Assembly: GCA_017353825.1 (NCBI GenBank)
Contig: JAFMSC010000028.1
Span: 1 to 19,444 of the forward strand
Direction of reading: 5' to 3'
Source of the DNA: Hyphomicrobiaceae bacterium
Lineage (GTDB): Bacteria; Pseudomonadota; Alphaproteobacteria; Rhizobiales; Hyphomicrobiaceae
DNA length: 19,444 nucleotides
Every line of letters starts with the position of its first letter. The stretch's first letter is position 1. Below, in pieces: positions 12,379-19,444 of the stretch. The notes under the pieces were generated by a model, which was not told the DNA's origin, did not search any database, and saw only the letters and a program-made list of their open reading frames with translations. The translations under genes and the position numbers were made by a program.

Positions 12379-15300
12379 ATGCCTGAAGCAAGCAAACCAC
12401 ATCCCCTCTCCCACCGCCTCGCCGGGCGCCTGCGCAAGGCGCTGCGGGGCGAGGTGCTGTTCGACCGGTTCAGCCGCGGGCGGTACTCGACCGACGCATC
12501 GCACTACCAGATCGAACCGGTGGGCGTGGTGGTGCCCAGGTCGGACGATGACGTGCGGGCGGCGCTCCACATTGCGCGTGAGGAGGGCGTGCCGCTGCTT
12601 CCACGCGGCGCAGGCACCTCGCAGTCGGGGCAGACGGTGGGGCGGGCGCTGGTGGTCGACTTCTCCAAGTACCTGAAGCGGGTTGTGGCGCTCGATACCG
12701 AGGCGCGCACGTGCGCGGTCGAGCCTGGTATCGTGCTCGACGACCTGAACCGGCAGCTCAGGGCGTCGGGGCTGTGGTTCCCCGTCGACGTGTCCACTGC
12801 CAGCCGCGCCACCATCGGCGGCATGGCCGGCAACAACTCGTGCGGCACGCGCTCCATCCGCTACGGCATCATGCGCGACAATGTGCTGGCTATCGACGCC
12901 ATCCTGGCCGACGGCACCGAAGCGCGCTTCGGCGAGGTGGGGCACAACCTGGACCTCGCTCTCCCCACGCCGCGCCAATCCCTCTACGACTCTGATGAGC
13001 GCGGGGTGAGGGGCAGCGGCACCCTCCGGCCGAGCCTCGGGCCGCCCCTCACCCTAGCCCCCTCTCGGCAAGCGGGGAGAGGCCATGCGCGCGGTGCGAT
13101 TGGCGAGGGCGAGACCATCATCGGGCTCATCCGCGACCTCATCGCGCTGGGGCGGCGTGAGGCGGCGCATATCGCGCACGCCTTCCCGGAGGTGTCGCGG
13201 CGCGTGGGCGGGTATCTGATCGACGCGCTGGTGCCGGGGGCGGGGCCCGTGAACCTGGCGAGCCTGCTATGCGGCTCGGAGGGGACGCTAGCTCTCTCGC
13301 GCCGGATCGAGCTCAAGCTCTCGCCGCTGGCCAGGAACAAGGCGCTGGGCATCTGCCACTTTGCCACCTTCCGCAAGGCCATGGAGGCCACGCAGCGCAT
13401 CGTGACGCTGGAGCCGGTGGCGGTGGAGGTGGTGGACCGCACGTTGATCGAGCTCGCCCGCGACATCGCCATGTTCCGCCCCGTGATGGACGCCTACGTG
13501 CGCGGCGATCCCGATGCCCTGCTGCTCGTGGAGTTCGCCGAAGACGACCAGATCGAGAACGAGCGCCGGCTCGACCGGCTCGATGAGCTGATGGGCGATC
13601 TGGGCCACCCGCGGAGTGTGGTGAAGGTGCCGGATGCGGACAGCCAGAAGGCGGTGTGGGAGGTGCGCGCCGCGGGCCTCAACATTATGATGTCGATGAA
13701 GAGCGAGGGGAAGCCCGTGTCCTTTATCGAGGACTGCGCAGTGCCGCTGGAGCACCTCGCCGACTACACCGAGCGACTCACCGCCATCTTCGCCAAGCAC
13801 GGCACACGCGGGACCTTCTACGCTCACGCGTCGGTGGGCTGCCTGCACGTGCGACCCGTGCTCAATCTCAAGCTGGAGCAGGACGCCCGCACCATGCGTG
13901 CGATCGCCGAGGAGGCATTCGCGATGGTGCGCGCCTACAAGGGATCGCACTCGGGCGAGCACGGCGACGGCCTGGTGCGCTCCGAGTTCCATGAGAAAAT
14001 GTATGGCGCCAAGACGGTGCGTCTGTTCGAGGAGGTGAAGGACCGCTTCGACCCAGGCGGCGTCCTGAACCCCGGCAAGATCGTGCGCGCGCCCCGCATG
14101 GATGACCGCAGCCTGTTCCGCTTCAAGCCGGACTACCGGCTCCCCGAGATGAAGGCGGCATTGGACTGGTCGGGCTACGTTGGAACCGGCGGCGGGTTCC
14201 AGGGCGCCGTTGAGATGTGCAACAACAACGGCGAGTGCCGAAAGCAGGCCTCCGGGGTCATGTGCCCGTCGTTCCGCATCACCGGCAACGAGCGCGACGT
14301 GACGCGGGGTCGGGCAAATTCCTTGCGCCTTGCGATTTCCGGCCAACTGGGACCCGACGCGCTCGCCTCGGGCGACATGCTGGAGACCATGAAGCTGTGC
14401 GTGTCATGTAAGGGCTGCCGGCGTGAGTGCCCCACCGGGGTTGACATGGCCAAAATGAAAATCGAGGTGCTTGCCGCCGCCAATGCCCGCCACGGCCTCT
14501 CGCTGCGCGACCAGCTTATCGCCCATCTACCCCGCTATGCGCCCTACGCGGCGCGCCTGGCTCCGCTCCTGAACGCCCGCGACGCCATTCCCGGGGCGGC
14601 GTGGCTTTTGGAGTGTGTGGCCGGCCTTTCGGCCAAGCGGACCCTACCAAAGTGGAATGCCAGGCCCTTCCACCTGCCGCGCGCGGTTCCATCCCGCCGC
14701 TTGCGGCGCGAGGGAGGCCGTGAGGTCGTGCTTTTCGCGGATACCTTTAACCGCTACTTCGAGCCGGAGAACCTGGAGGCGGCCGTGGAGGTGCTCTCCT
14801 GGCTTGGTTACCGCGTCGCAGGGCTGCAGCCAGCGGCTGGCAATGGTAGTCGGCCCCTGTGTTGCGGGCGCACCTTCCTGTCCGCCGGGCTGGTGGAACA
14901 GGCGCGCACCGAGGCGCGGCGGTTCATCGCCGCCGCCCGCCAGCACGTGGAGCGCGGCGTGCCCATCGTCGGCCTGGAGCCGTCCTGCCTCCTGACGCTG
15001 CGCGACGAGTTCGTATCCCTGCTGCCAGGCGGCGAGACCAACCAGCTGGCCGCGCGGGCCCTGTTGTTTGAGGAGTTCCTCGCCCGCGAAGCTCGCGCGG
15101 GCCACCTTCCAGTGCAGATTGCGATGTGCGATGCGGCCGTGTTGCTGCACGGCCATTGCCACCAGAAAGCGTTTGACGCCATGGATGCCACGCGCGCCGC
15201 ACTCGCACTTGTGAGGGGGCTCCGCGTCGATACCGTCGAGTCGAGCTGCTGTGGCATGGCCGGCGCCTTCGGTTATGCGGCCGACACCTACGATGTGTCC

Positions 15301-15474
15301 ATGGCAATGGGCGAGATTTCGCTGCTTCCGGCGTGTCGCGGTGCCGCGCCCGAGGCCATCATCGCTGCCGACGGATTCTCGTGCCGGCACCAGATCGAGC
15401 ACGGCGCTGGTCGCCCGGCACGGCATGTGGTCCGGGTCCTGCGGGACGCCATGGCTGGTGCCGTGCGGGATTGA
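12379..15474 (+). CDS. Fused FAD-linked oxidase / Fe-S protein, YdiJ-like 2-hydroxyacid dehydrogenase
   Basis: A 1031-residue fusion of a GlcD-like flavin oxidase and a GlcF-like Fe-S protein, the layout of YdiJ (about 1020 residues), which oxidises D-2-hydroxyacids and passes electrons to the respiratory chain. The FAD-binding part has PRGAGTSQSGQ (75-85) and GGMAGNNSCGTRS (147-159). The C-terminal flavin domain carries the active-site-like SGEHGDGLVRSEF (525-537). Two 4Fe-4S sites follow: Cys614, 620, 629 in the first and CxxCxxCxxxCP at 674-685 in the second. CCG-type motifs lie at 828-830 and 957-959, with HGHCHQK at 924-930. The ATG at 12379 fits the family start, though its ribosome binding site is weak. 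Residues about 196-238 contain an in-frame palindromic insert. Substrate could be D-2-hydroxyglutarate, D-lactate or glycolate. Confidence 0.92.
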   Translation: MPEASKPHPLSHRLAGRLRKALRGEVLFDRFSRGRYSTDASHYQIEPVGVVVPRSDDDVRAALHIAREEGVPLLPRGAGTSQSGQTVGRALVVDFSKYLKRVVALDTEARTCAVEPGIVLDDLNRQLRASGLWFPVDVSTASRATIGGMAGNNSCGTRSIRYGIMRDNVLAIDAILADGTEARFGEVGHNLDLALPTPRQSLYDSDERGVRGSGTLRPSLGPPLTLAPSRQAGRGHARGAIGEGETIIGLIRDLIALGRREAAHIAHAFPEVSRRVGGYLIDALVPGAGPVNLASLLCGSEGTLALSRRIELKLSPLARNKALGICHFATFRKAMEATQRIVTLEPVAVEVVDRTLIELARDIAMFRPVMDAYVRGDPDALLLVEFAEDDQIENERRLDRLDELMGDLGHPRSVVKVPDADSQKAVWEVRAAGLNIMMSMKSEGKPVSFIEDCAVPLEHLADYTERLTAIFAKHGTRGTFYAHASVGCLHVRPVLNLKLEQDARTMRAIAEEAFAMVRAYKGSHSGEHGDGLVRSEFHEKMYGAKTVRLFEEVKDRFDPGGVLNPGKIVRAPRMDDRSLFRFKPDYRLPEMKAALDWSGYVGTGGGFQGAVEMCNNNGECRKQASGVMCPSFRITGNERDVTRGRANSLRLAISGQLGPDALASGDMLETMKLCVSCKGCRRECPTGVDMAKMKIEVLAAANARHGLSLRDQLIAHLPRYAPYAARLAPLLNARDAIPGAAWLLECVAGLSAKRTLPKWNARPFHLPRAVPSRRLRREGGREVVLFADTFNRYFEPENLEAAVEVLSWLGYRVAGLQPAAGNGSRPLCCGRTFLSAGLVEQARTEARRFIAAARQHVERGVPIVGLEPSCLLTLRDEFVSLLPGGETNQLAARALLFEEFLAREARAGHLPVQIAMCDAAVLLHGHCHQKAFDAMDATRAALALVRGLRVDTVESSCCGMAGAFGYAADTYDVSMAMGEISLLPACRGAAPEAIIAADGFSCRHQIEHGAGRPARHVVRVLRDAMAGAVRD
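13003..13082. repeat. Palindromic repeat element inserted in-frame in the dehydrogenase gene
   Basis: GGGTGAGGGGC (13004-13014) and GCCCCTCACCC (13044-13054) are perfect inverted 11-mers. Between them GGCCGAG and CTCGGGCC make an inner hairpin. A second hairpin follows: CCTCTC (13061-13066) and GAGAGG (13077-13082) around a GCAAGCG loop. This is the build of the intergenic CCCTCACCCTAGCCC-type repeats common in Rhizobiales (from memory). Here it lies within an open reading frame and is read as about 27 residues, VRGSGTLRPSLGPPL and onward, in a place where family members have a short linker. Possible wider borders are the inverted 8-mers CGCCAATC (12973-12980) and GATTGGCG (13098-13105). Confidence 0.75.
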
Positions 15475-15483
15475 TCGTCGCAG

Positions 15484-15507
15484 GCTCCCATACCCGCATG
15501 CGGGAGC
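15484..15507. terminator. Hairpin after the dehydrogenase gene
   Basis: GCTCCC (15484-15489) pairs with GGGAGC (15502-15507), and CCCGCATGCGGG (15493-15504) is itself a perfect palindrome. It begins nine bases after the stop codon. No T-run follows, so it is at best a terminator-like or RNA-end-protecting hairpin. Confidence 0.4.
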
Positions 15508-15625
15508 GGTGGACGCTGCGGCATCGGGCAGGTTAGGCTCAGGGCCAGCTCGATCGTCCCAATAACCACAAAGCTTGCTTCGTCGCGCGTAGCGCTCGAT
15601 AGCCGACGATCGGGAGGGAGGAACG

Positions 15626-16255
15626 ATGTCGCAAGCCCCACAGACTGGCTCGCGCGGCCCGGTGAAGTCGCCGCTCGATCTTGCCGGCGGACTGTTTCTG
15701 TTAGCGCTTGCGGTGATCGGGTTCGCGGGCGCTTACAACCTGCCAACCGGGACGCTATCGGGCATCGGCTCTGGGCTCCTGCCCAAGACGCTGGCCCTGC
15801 TGATCGCAGCCTTCGGCCTGCTGCTCATCGTTCATGCCTTCCTATACGAAGGGGACCATCTGGAGCAATGGCACCTGCGCGGACCGCTGTACGTACTGGG
15901 CGGAGTGGTCGTGTTCGCGCTCCTGATCCGCGGCTCGACGCTTACCTTCGGCGGTATCTTCGGCGTACCGGTGCTGGCGACGGTCAAGGTGCCGGGCCTC
16001 GGGCTGATCGTGGCCGGGCCGCTCGCCGTCATCGTCTCGGCATTTGCCGACCGAACCACGAGACCCGTTGAAATCGTCGTCTATTCGCTGGTCATAACCC
16101 TGCTCAGCGGCCTCCTGTTCAAGGAGTTCCTCAACCTGCCCATACCATTTGATCCCGTGGGGTTGGTCCCCGCGTCGATCGACAACGCTTACGCAGAGGT
16201 GAGGTCGGCGATCCTGCACGGGCTCGCCACCTTCAAGAACCTGTTCACATTCTAA
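15626..16255 (+). CDS. tctB: TTT transporter small subunit TctB (second copy)
   Basis: A 209-residue membrane protein of the TctB family with five or so hydrophobic stretches (about 17-37, 50-72, 86-101, 124-141, 149-168). GIGSGLLPK at 46-54 stands where the usual GPG(F/Y)FP motif is found. It is some 60 residues longer than the TctB at the left edge and otherwise unlike it, so the two are not a recent duplication. A strong ribosome binding site (GGGAGGGAGGAACG) precedes the ATG. tctA follows after 13 bases. The small hydrophilic C-terminal tail is an extra. TctC, the binding protein, is not encoded on either side. Confidence 0.82.
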   Translation: MSQAPQTGSRGPVKSPLDLAGGLFLLALAVIGFAGAYNLPTGTLSGIGSGLLPKTLALLIAAFGLLLIVHAFLYEGDHLEQWHLRGPLYVLGGVVVFALLIRGSTLTFGGIFGVPVLATVKVPGLGLIVAGPLAVIVSAFADRTTRPVEIVVYSLVITLLSGLLFKEFLNLPIPFDPVGLVPASIDNAYAEVRSAILHGLATFKNLFTF

Positions 16256-16268
16256 AGGGGCGGCCGCC

Positions 16269-17789
16269 GTGTTCGATTTCGTTGCCAACCTGGTCGGGAA
16301 TTTGGCCCTGGGGATGAGCGTTGCGCTCTCCGTCAAGAACGTCTTCCTGTGCTTCGTCGGCTGCATGATCGGCACCCTGATCGGCGTGCTACCCGGCGTG
16401 GGCCCGATTGCGACCATCACCATGCTGCTGCCGATCACCTTTGGCATCGACCCCACCGGCGCCCTGATCATGCTGGCCGGTATCTATTATGGCGCACAGT
16501 ACGGCGGCTCGACCACGTCCATTCTCGTCAACATCCCAGGCGAGGCCACGTCGGTGGTGACGTGTCTCGACGGCCACCAGATGGCTAAACAGGGGAGGGC
16601 CGGTGTCGCGCTGGGCATTGCCGCCATCGGCTCGTTCATTGCCGGCTGCGTCTCCACCGTCATCATTGCGGCGCTGGCCGCGCCGCTCACATCGATGGCG
16701 CTCCTGTTCGGCCCGGCCGACTACTTTTCGCTCATGGTGCTCGGCCTGATGTTCGCGGTGGTGCTGGCCCGCGGCTCGGTGCCGAAGGCGGTGGCCATAA
16801 TCCTAGTCGGAATCCTCCTTTCGACCGTCGGCACCGACCTGGAGAGCGGCGAGGAGCGCCTCACCTTCGGCTGGACGGAGATCTCGGACGGCCTTGACGT
16901 TGCGGTCATCGCCATGGGCATGTTCGGGTTCGCCGAGATCCTGCGCAACCTGGAGACCACCCAGGCCCGCGATATCGTGCGGGGAACCATCGGCAACCTG
17001 TTGCCCAACCGCAAGGATTTCGGGCAGTCCGCCGGTCCAATCGTGCGGGGCACGCTGGTCGGATCGTTGCTGGGCCTCCTTCCCGGTAACGGCGCCGTGC
17101 TCGGTCCGTTCGCGTCCTACACACTGGAGAAGAAGCTTGCCGAGGACCCCTCGCGCTTCGGCCGCGGTGCAATCGAGGGCGTGGCGGGACCCGAGTCCGC
17201 CAACAACGCCGGCGCCCAGACTGCGTTTATCCCTTTGCTCACGCTGGGCATCCCGCCCAACGCGGTGATGGCGCTGATGGTTGGGGCCATGACCATCCAT
17301 GGCATCGTGCCAGGCCCACAGATCATGACCAAGCAGCCCAACCTGTTCTGGGGCATGATCGCCTCAATGTGGATCGGTAACCTGATGCTGCTCGTTATCA
17401 ACCTGCCGCTCATCGGGCTGTGGGTGCGGCTCCTGAAGGTGCCCTACCGCCTGTTGTTCCCGTCTATCATCTTGATGTGCTGCATCGGCATCTATTCGGT
17501 CAACAACTCGCCCACCGATGTGATCATGACCGCGGGCTTCGGCCTGTTCGGCTATGCGGTGTCCAAGTACGGGTTCGAGCCGGCCCCCCTGCTGCTGGCC
17601 TTCGTGCTCGGGCGGCTGATGGAGGAGAAGCTGCGCCAGGCACTGGTGATCTCGCGCGGCAGCTTCTGGACATTCGTCGACAGGCCGCTGAGCGCGGGTC
17701 TGCTCCTGCTGTCGTTGGTGCTGGTGACCATCGCCATTCTGCCCTCCATCCGCAGGGGCCGCGAGGAGGTGTTCGCGGAGGCCGATTGA
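16269..17789 (+). CDS. tctA: TTT transporter large subunit TctA (second copy)
   Basis: A 506-residue integral membrane protein with about 11-12 predicted spans, the transport subunit of a tripartite tricarboxylate transporter. Family signatures are LIGVLPGVGPIATITMLLP near 37-55, YYGAQYGGSTTSILVNIPGE near 74-93, and the mirrored GLLPGNGAVLGPF and GPESANNAGAQTAF motifs in the second half. These reflect the internal duplication typical of TctA. Full length. It starts with GTG at 16269, with GGGG just upstream, and aligns with the N-terminus of the partial TctA at the left edge. It is in an operon with the preceding tctB. Substrate is probably a di- or tricarboxylate, but TTT systems vary widely and the missing TctC would set specificity. 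Confidence 0.93.
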   Translation: MFDFVANLVGNLALGMSVALSVKNVFLCFVGCMIGTLIGVLPGVGPIATITMLLPITFGIDPTGALIMLAGIYYGAQYGGSTTSILVNIPGEATSVVTCLDGHQMAKQGRAGVALGIAAIGSFIAGCVSTVIIAALAAPLTSMALLFGPADYFSLMVLGLMFAVVLARGSVPKAVAIILVGILLSTVGTDLESGEERLTFGWTEISDGLDVAVIAMGMFGFAEILRNLETTQARDIVRGTIGNLLPNRKDFGQSAGPIVRGTLVGSLLGLLPGNGAVLGPFASYTLEKKLAEDPSRFGRGAIEGVAGPESANNAGAQTAFIPLLTLGIPPNAVMALMVGAMTIHGIVPGPQIMTKQPNLFWGMIASMWIGNLMLLVINLPLIGLWVRLLKVPYRLLFPSIILMCCIGIYSVNNSPTDVIMTAGFGLFGYAVSKYGFEPAPLLLAFVLGRLMEEKLRQALVISRGSFWTFVDRPLSAGLLLLSLVLVTIAILPSIRRGREEVFAEAD

Positions 17790-17799
17790 GGCACGCAAC

Positions 17800-17832
17800 C
17801 CTCGCGGACACAAAGCCCCTGCAGGGGCGAGG
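17800..17832. terminator. Nested inverted repeat after tctA
   Basis: CCTCGC (17800-17805) pairs with GCGAGG (17827-17832), and between them CCCCTGCAGGGG (17816-17827) is a perfect palindrome. It begins about 11 bases after the tctA stop, so a transcript-end role is plausible. No T-run is seen. Confidence 0.35.
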
Positions 17833-17860
17833 CTTGCGGGACGACAGGTGACATGAAGAT

Positions 17861-17882
17861 GGGCCGCTCCGGGGAGCGGCCC
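17861..17882. terminator. Strong GC-rich hairpin downstream of tctA
   Basis: GGGCCGCTCC and GGAGCGGCCC are perfect inverted 10-mers separated by two bases. It lies 71 bases beyond the tctA stop. The stem is very stable, but the downstream bases are not T-rich on the plus strand, so it is terminator-like rather than canonical. Confidence 0.5.
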
Positions 17883-18397
17883 GGTCCGCAAAACAAAGTT
17901 GACAGGCTTACGCGGAACCAAACTCTTGGCTCGCGGGCGCCCGAGCATGTGGCGCCACACGATCAATTTGGCGCAGCCGAACGGTGGAGCTCAGGACCAG
18001 ACACGCGGCGTGCAAGGCAAGCGCCAGTTCGATGAAAGAGCCCGTCGAAGTTGGGGCGCTCGGCATCGAATTGCCAGAAAGCTGTTGCCGACCGGATTGC
18101 CGTGATTCGAGGCAGATCGGCTATCGCCTACAGAATGAGCGATAGATAATGGCGGTCGCTTGTGGCGGCGCCGCAACTCTGACGCATGAACGCCACCCCT
18201 CAGCCAAATTTGCCAGCGTTTACGCTTTAGAGATGGATTGGAAGTTCGTCAGCCCAACTTCGGGGGATTCGGGTTGAGTATCCGGAATCGCTGGCAAGGT
18301 TCTTGATGGGCAACAAGTTGGGTTCAATCGGGCGGCTCAGGGTGGAGGGCGCAAATCGGTCGGCCCAGATGCAGGGACCGCCGACCCATCGGAGAGA
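17883..18397. other. Gene-free stretch between tctA and folD
   Basis: About 515 bases between convergent genes with no recognisable protein in six frames. It holds a perfect inverted repeat, CTATCGC (18121-18127) with GCGATAG (18139-18145). AAGTTGGG or its complement occurs three times (18048-18055, 18253-18260 inverted, 18315-18322), the last two forming a wide inverted pair. A TTGACA at 17899-17904 lacks a good minus-10 partner. Composition is less GC-rich in places (around 18215-18240). It may be decayed sequence. Confidence 0.4.
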
Positions 18398-18432
18398 ACC
18401 GGGGGTTACGGCCTTCGGCCGATAACCCCGGT
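18398..18432 (-). terminator. Terminator-like hairpin of folD
   Basis: A 35-base near-perfect inverted repeat ends one base before the folD stop codon on the minus strand. Arms are ACCGGGGGTTACGGCC (18398-18413) and GGCCGATAACCCCGGT (18417-18432) with a TTC loop and two one-base bulges. There is no T-run beyond it on the minus strand, but stem strength and position make a transcript-end function likely. Confidence 0.6.
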
Positions 18433-18433
18433 C

Positions 18434-19297
18434 CTACGCCGCCTCCGCGGCCTGCAGCGTGTTCTGCAGGAGGCAGGCTATGGTCATCGGGCCGACGCCG
18501 CCCGGAACTGGCGTGATAGCGCCCGCTACGGCCTTGACCTCTTCAAAGGCCACGTCGCCCACCAGCCGCCCCTTGCCGCCCGCCCCTGCCACGCGCTGGA
18601 TGCCCACATCGATGACGATGGCGCCCGGCTTGATCCAGTCGCCGCGGACCATCTCCGCCCGTCCCACCGCGACGACCAGCAGGTCTGCGCGGCGTGCCAC
18701 CAAGGGCAGGTCGCGGGTCCGCGAGTGGGCGATGGTGACGGTGCAGTTGGCGCTGAGCAGCAGCTGGGCCATCGGCTTGCCCACGATGTTGGAGCGGCCG
18801 ATCACCACCGCCTCGAGACCTCCCAAGTCGGCCTGCACCGAGCTGGCGAGGATCAGGCAGCCGGTGGGCGTGCACGGCGCGAGCGCCTTCGCGCCGGAGG
18901 CGACCCGTCCGACGTTAACCGGGTGGAAGCCATCCACGTCCTTGGCCGGGTCGATGGCCTCGATCACCCTGACTGGGTCGATGTGCTTTGGCAGGGGCAG
19001 CTGTACCAGGATGCCGTTCACGTCGCTGCGGGCGTTGAGATCGGCGATCAGCACCAGCAGGTCGGCCTCGCTGGTGGAAGCCGGCAACCGGTGCTCGAAG
19101 GAACCCATACCCACCTCGCGCGTGGAGCGGGCCTTGTTGCGCACATAGACCTCGCTGGCCGGGTCGTTGCCCACCAGCACCACGGCGAGGCCCGGCGCGG
19201 GGCGACCCCTGGCCACGCGCTCCGCCACCTTGGCCGCAACCTCGCGGCGCACCTGGGCGGCGATCTCTTTGCCGTCGATGATGCTGGCGCCTGCCAT
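18434..19297 (-). CDS. folD: Methylenetetrahydrofolate dehydrogenase / cyclohydrolase FolD
   Basis: A 287-residue bifunctional cytoplasmic enzyme of one-carbon metabolism. It oxidises 5,10-methylene-THF with NADP and hydrolyses the methenyl product to 10-formyl-THF. Visible signatures are Tyr51 and catalytic Lys55 in YVRNK, Gln99 in VNGILVQLPLP, KDVDGFHPVN near 119-128, PCTPTGC (141-147), the nucleotide-binding GRSNIVGKP (167-175) and the end motif PVPGGVGPMT (263-272). Length is typical. The ATG at 19297 has a purine-rich GGGGGAGGACGG upstream. It follows a DUF167 gene after 24 bases, a pairing I recall as common in Rhizobiales, so they are likely one operon. If a serine cycle or glycine cleavage operates here, FolD would link to it, but FolD is universal. 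Confidence 0.97.
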   Translation of the reverse strand: MAGASIIDGKEIAAQVRREVAAKVAERVARGRPAPGLAVVLVGNDPASEVYVRNKARSTREVGMGSFEHRLPASTSEADLLVLIADLNARSDVNGILVQLPLPKHIDPVRVIEAIDPAKDVDGFHPVNVGRVASGAKALAPCTPTGCLILASSVQADLGGLEAVVIGRSNIVGKPMAQLLLSANCTVTIAHSRTRDLPLVARRADLLVVAVGRAEMVRGDWIKPGAIVIDVGIQRVAGAGGKGRLVGDVAFEEVKAVAGAITPVPGGVGPMTIACLLQNTLQAAEAA

Positions 19298-19321
19298 GTC
19301 GTGCCCCCGTCCTCCCCCACC

Positions 19322-19444
19322 TCAACTCAAGGCGCCCACGCGAGCGGCCAGCAAAGCCTCAAGCGCACCGGGCTCGCCGCCGATCTGAAGCGTCTTGACC
19401 CGCGACTTGTGACCGCGCGCCACCGCCACCCGGCCGGCCGGCAG
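19322..19444 (-). CDS. DUF167 (YggU) domain protein, C-terminal fragment
   Basis: Only the last 40 codons are in the window; the gene enters from the right edge. The minus-strand reading contains LPAGRVAVARGHKSRVKTL followed by QIGGEP and ends ALEALLAARVGALS. This matches the C-terminal half of DUF167/YggU proteins, where a basic (V)xxGxxSRxK motif precedes the last strand. These are small conserved proteins of unknown function. The stop is 24 bases before the folD start, with the folD ribosome binding site in between, so the two genes are likely co-transcribed. Confidence 0.75.
   Translation of the reverse strand: MPAGRVAVARGHKSRVKTLQIGGEPGALEALLAARVGALS

Noticed and set aside
17991..18176. 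Small minus-strand open frame in the tctA-folD gap
   Set aside because: No ribosome binding site, no recognisable motif and no neighbour in support.

Overview
The window is high-GC bacterial chromosome. Gene content fits an alphaproteobacterium, probably of the Rhizobiales/Hyphomicrobiales type: a DUF167-folD pair, a LiuR-like MerR regulator, a NodF/NodE-like carrier protein and ketosynthase, an RkpK/LspL-type sugar epimerase, tripartite tricarboxylate transporter (TTT) genes, and several small palindromic intergenic repeats. The taxonomic placement is inferred from family resemblance only. I see no phage genes, intact insertion sequence, CRISPR array or rRNA.

Left edge (1-3070). The start of a tctA gene and a complete tctB lie on the minus strand. 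They diverge from a luciferase-like flavin monooxygenase, which is followed by an alpha/beta hydrolase on the plus strand. A roughly 145-bp imperfect palindrome (2051-2195) sits between the last two genes.

Degraded stretch and tRNA (3071-3912). A SIMPL/DUF541 secreted-protein gene is decayed here: it has a stop codon in the signal peptide, has lost its middle and has shifted frame. Beside it is an intact tRNA with a CAU anticodon (3695-3770).

Envelope and lipid block (3913-9973). A UDP-glucuronate 4-epimerase-like gene converges on a minus-strand series of acyl carrier protein, beta-ketoacyl-ACP synthase and family-2 glycosyltransferase. Diverging from the carrier protein is a long-chain acyl-CoA ligase, coupled by an ATGA overlap to a MerR-family regulator. 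Together they suggest a small module that makes or activates a special acyl chain, next to polysaccharide or LPS sugar enzymes. The joint function is inference.

Regulator and hydroxyacid/glyoxylate block (9974-15474). After a gene-free, repeat-bearing gap come a MarR regulator, a class V alanine/serine-glyoxylate aminotransferase (minus) and a divergent 1031-residue fused FAD/Fe-S 2-hydroxyacid dehydrogenase. The dehydrogenase could make a 2-oxoacid such as glyoxylate and the aminotransferase could aminate it. The dehydrogenase gene carries an in-frame palindromic repeat, which I consider the most unusual feature of the window.

Second transporter and right edge (15475-19444). A second tctB-tctA pair on the plus strand has no tctC next to it. 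About 640 bp without a recognisable gene follows, then folD and the C-terminal end of a DUF167 gene on the minus strand.

I found no clear new multi-gene defence or mobile system. The best leads are the coding palindromic element, the NodFE-like acyl module, the decayed SIMPL gene and the repeat families in the gaps.
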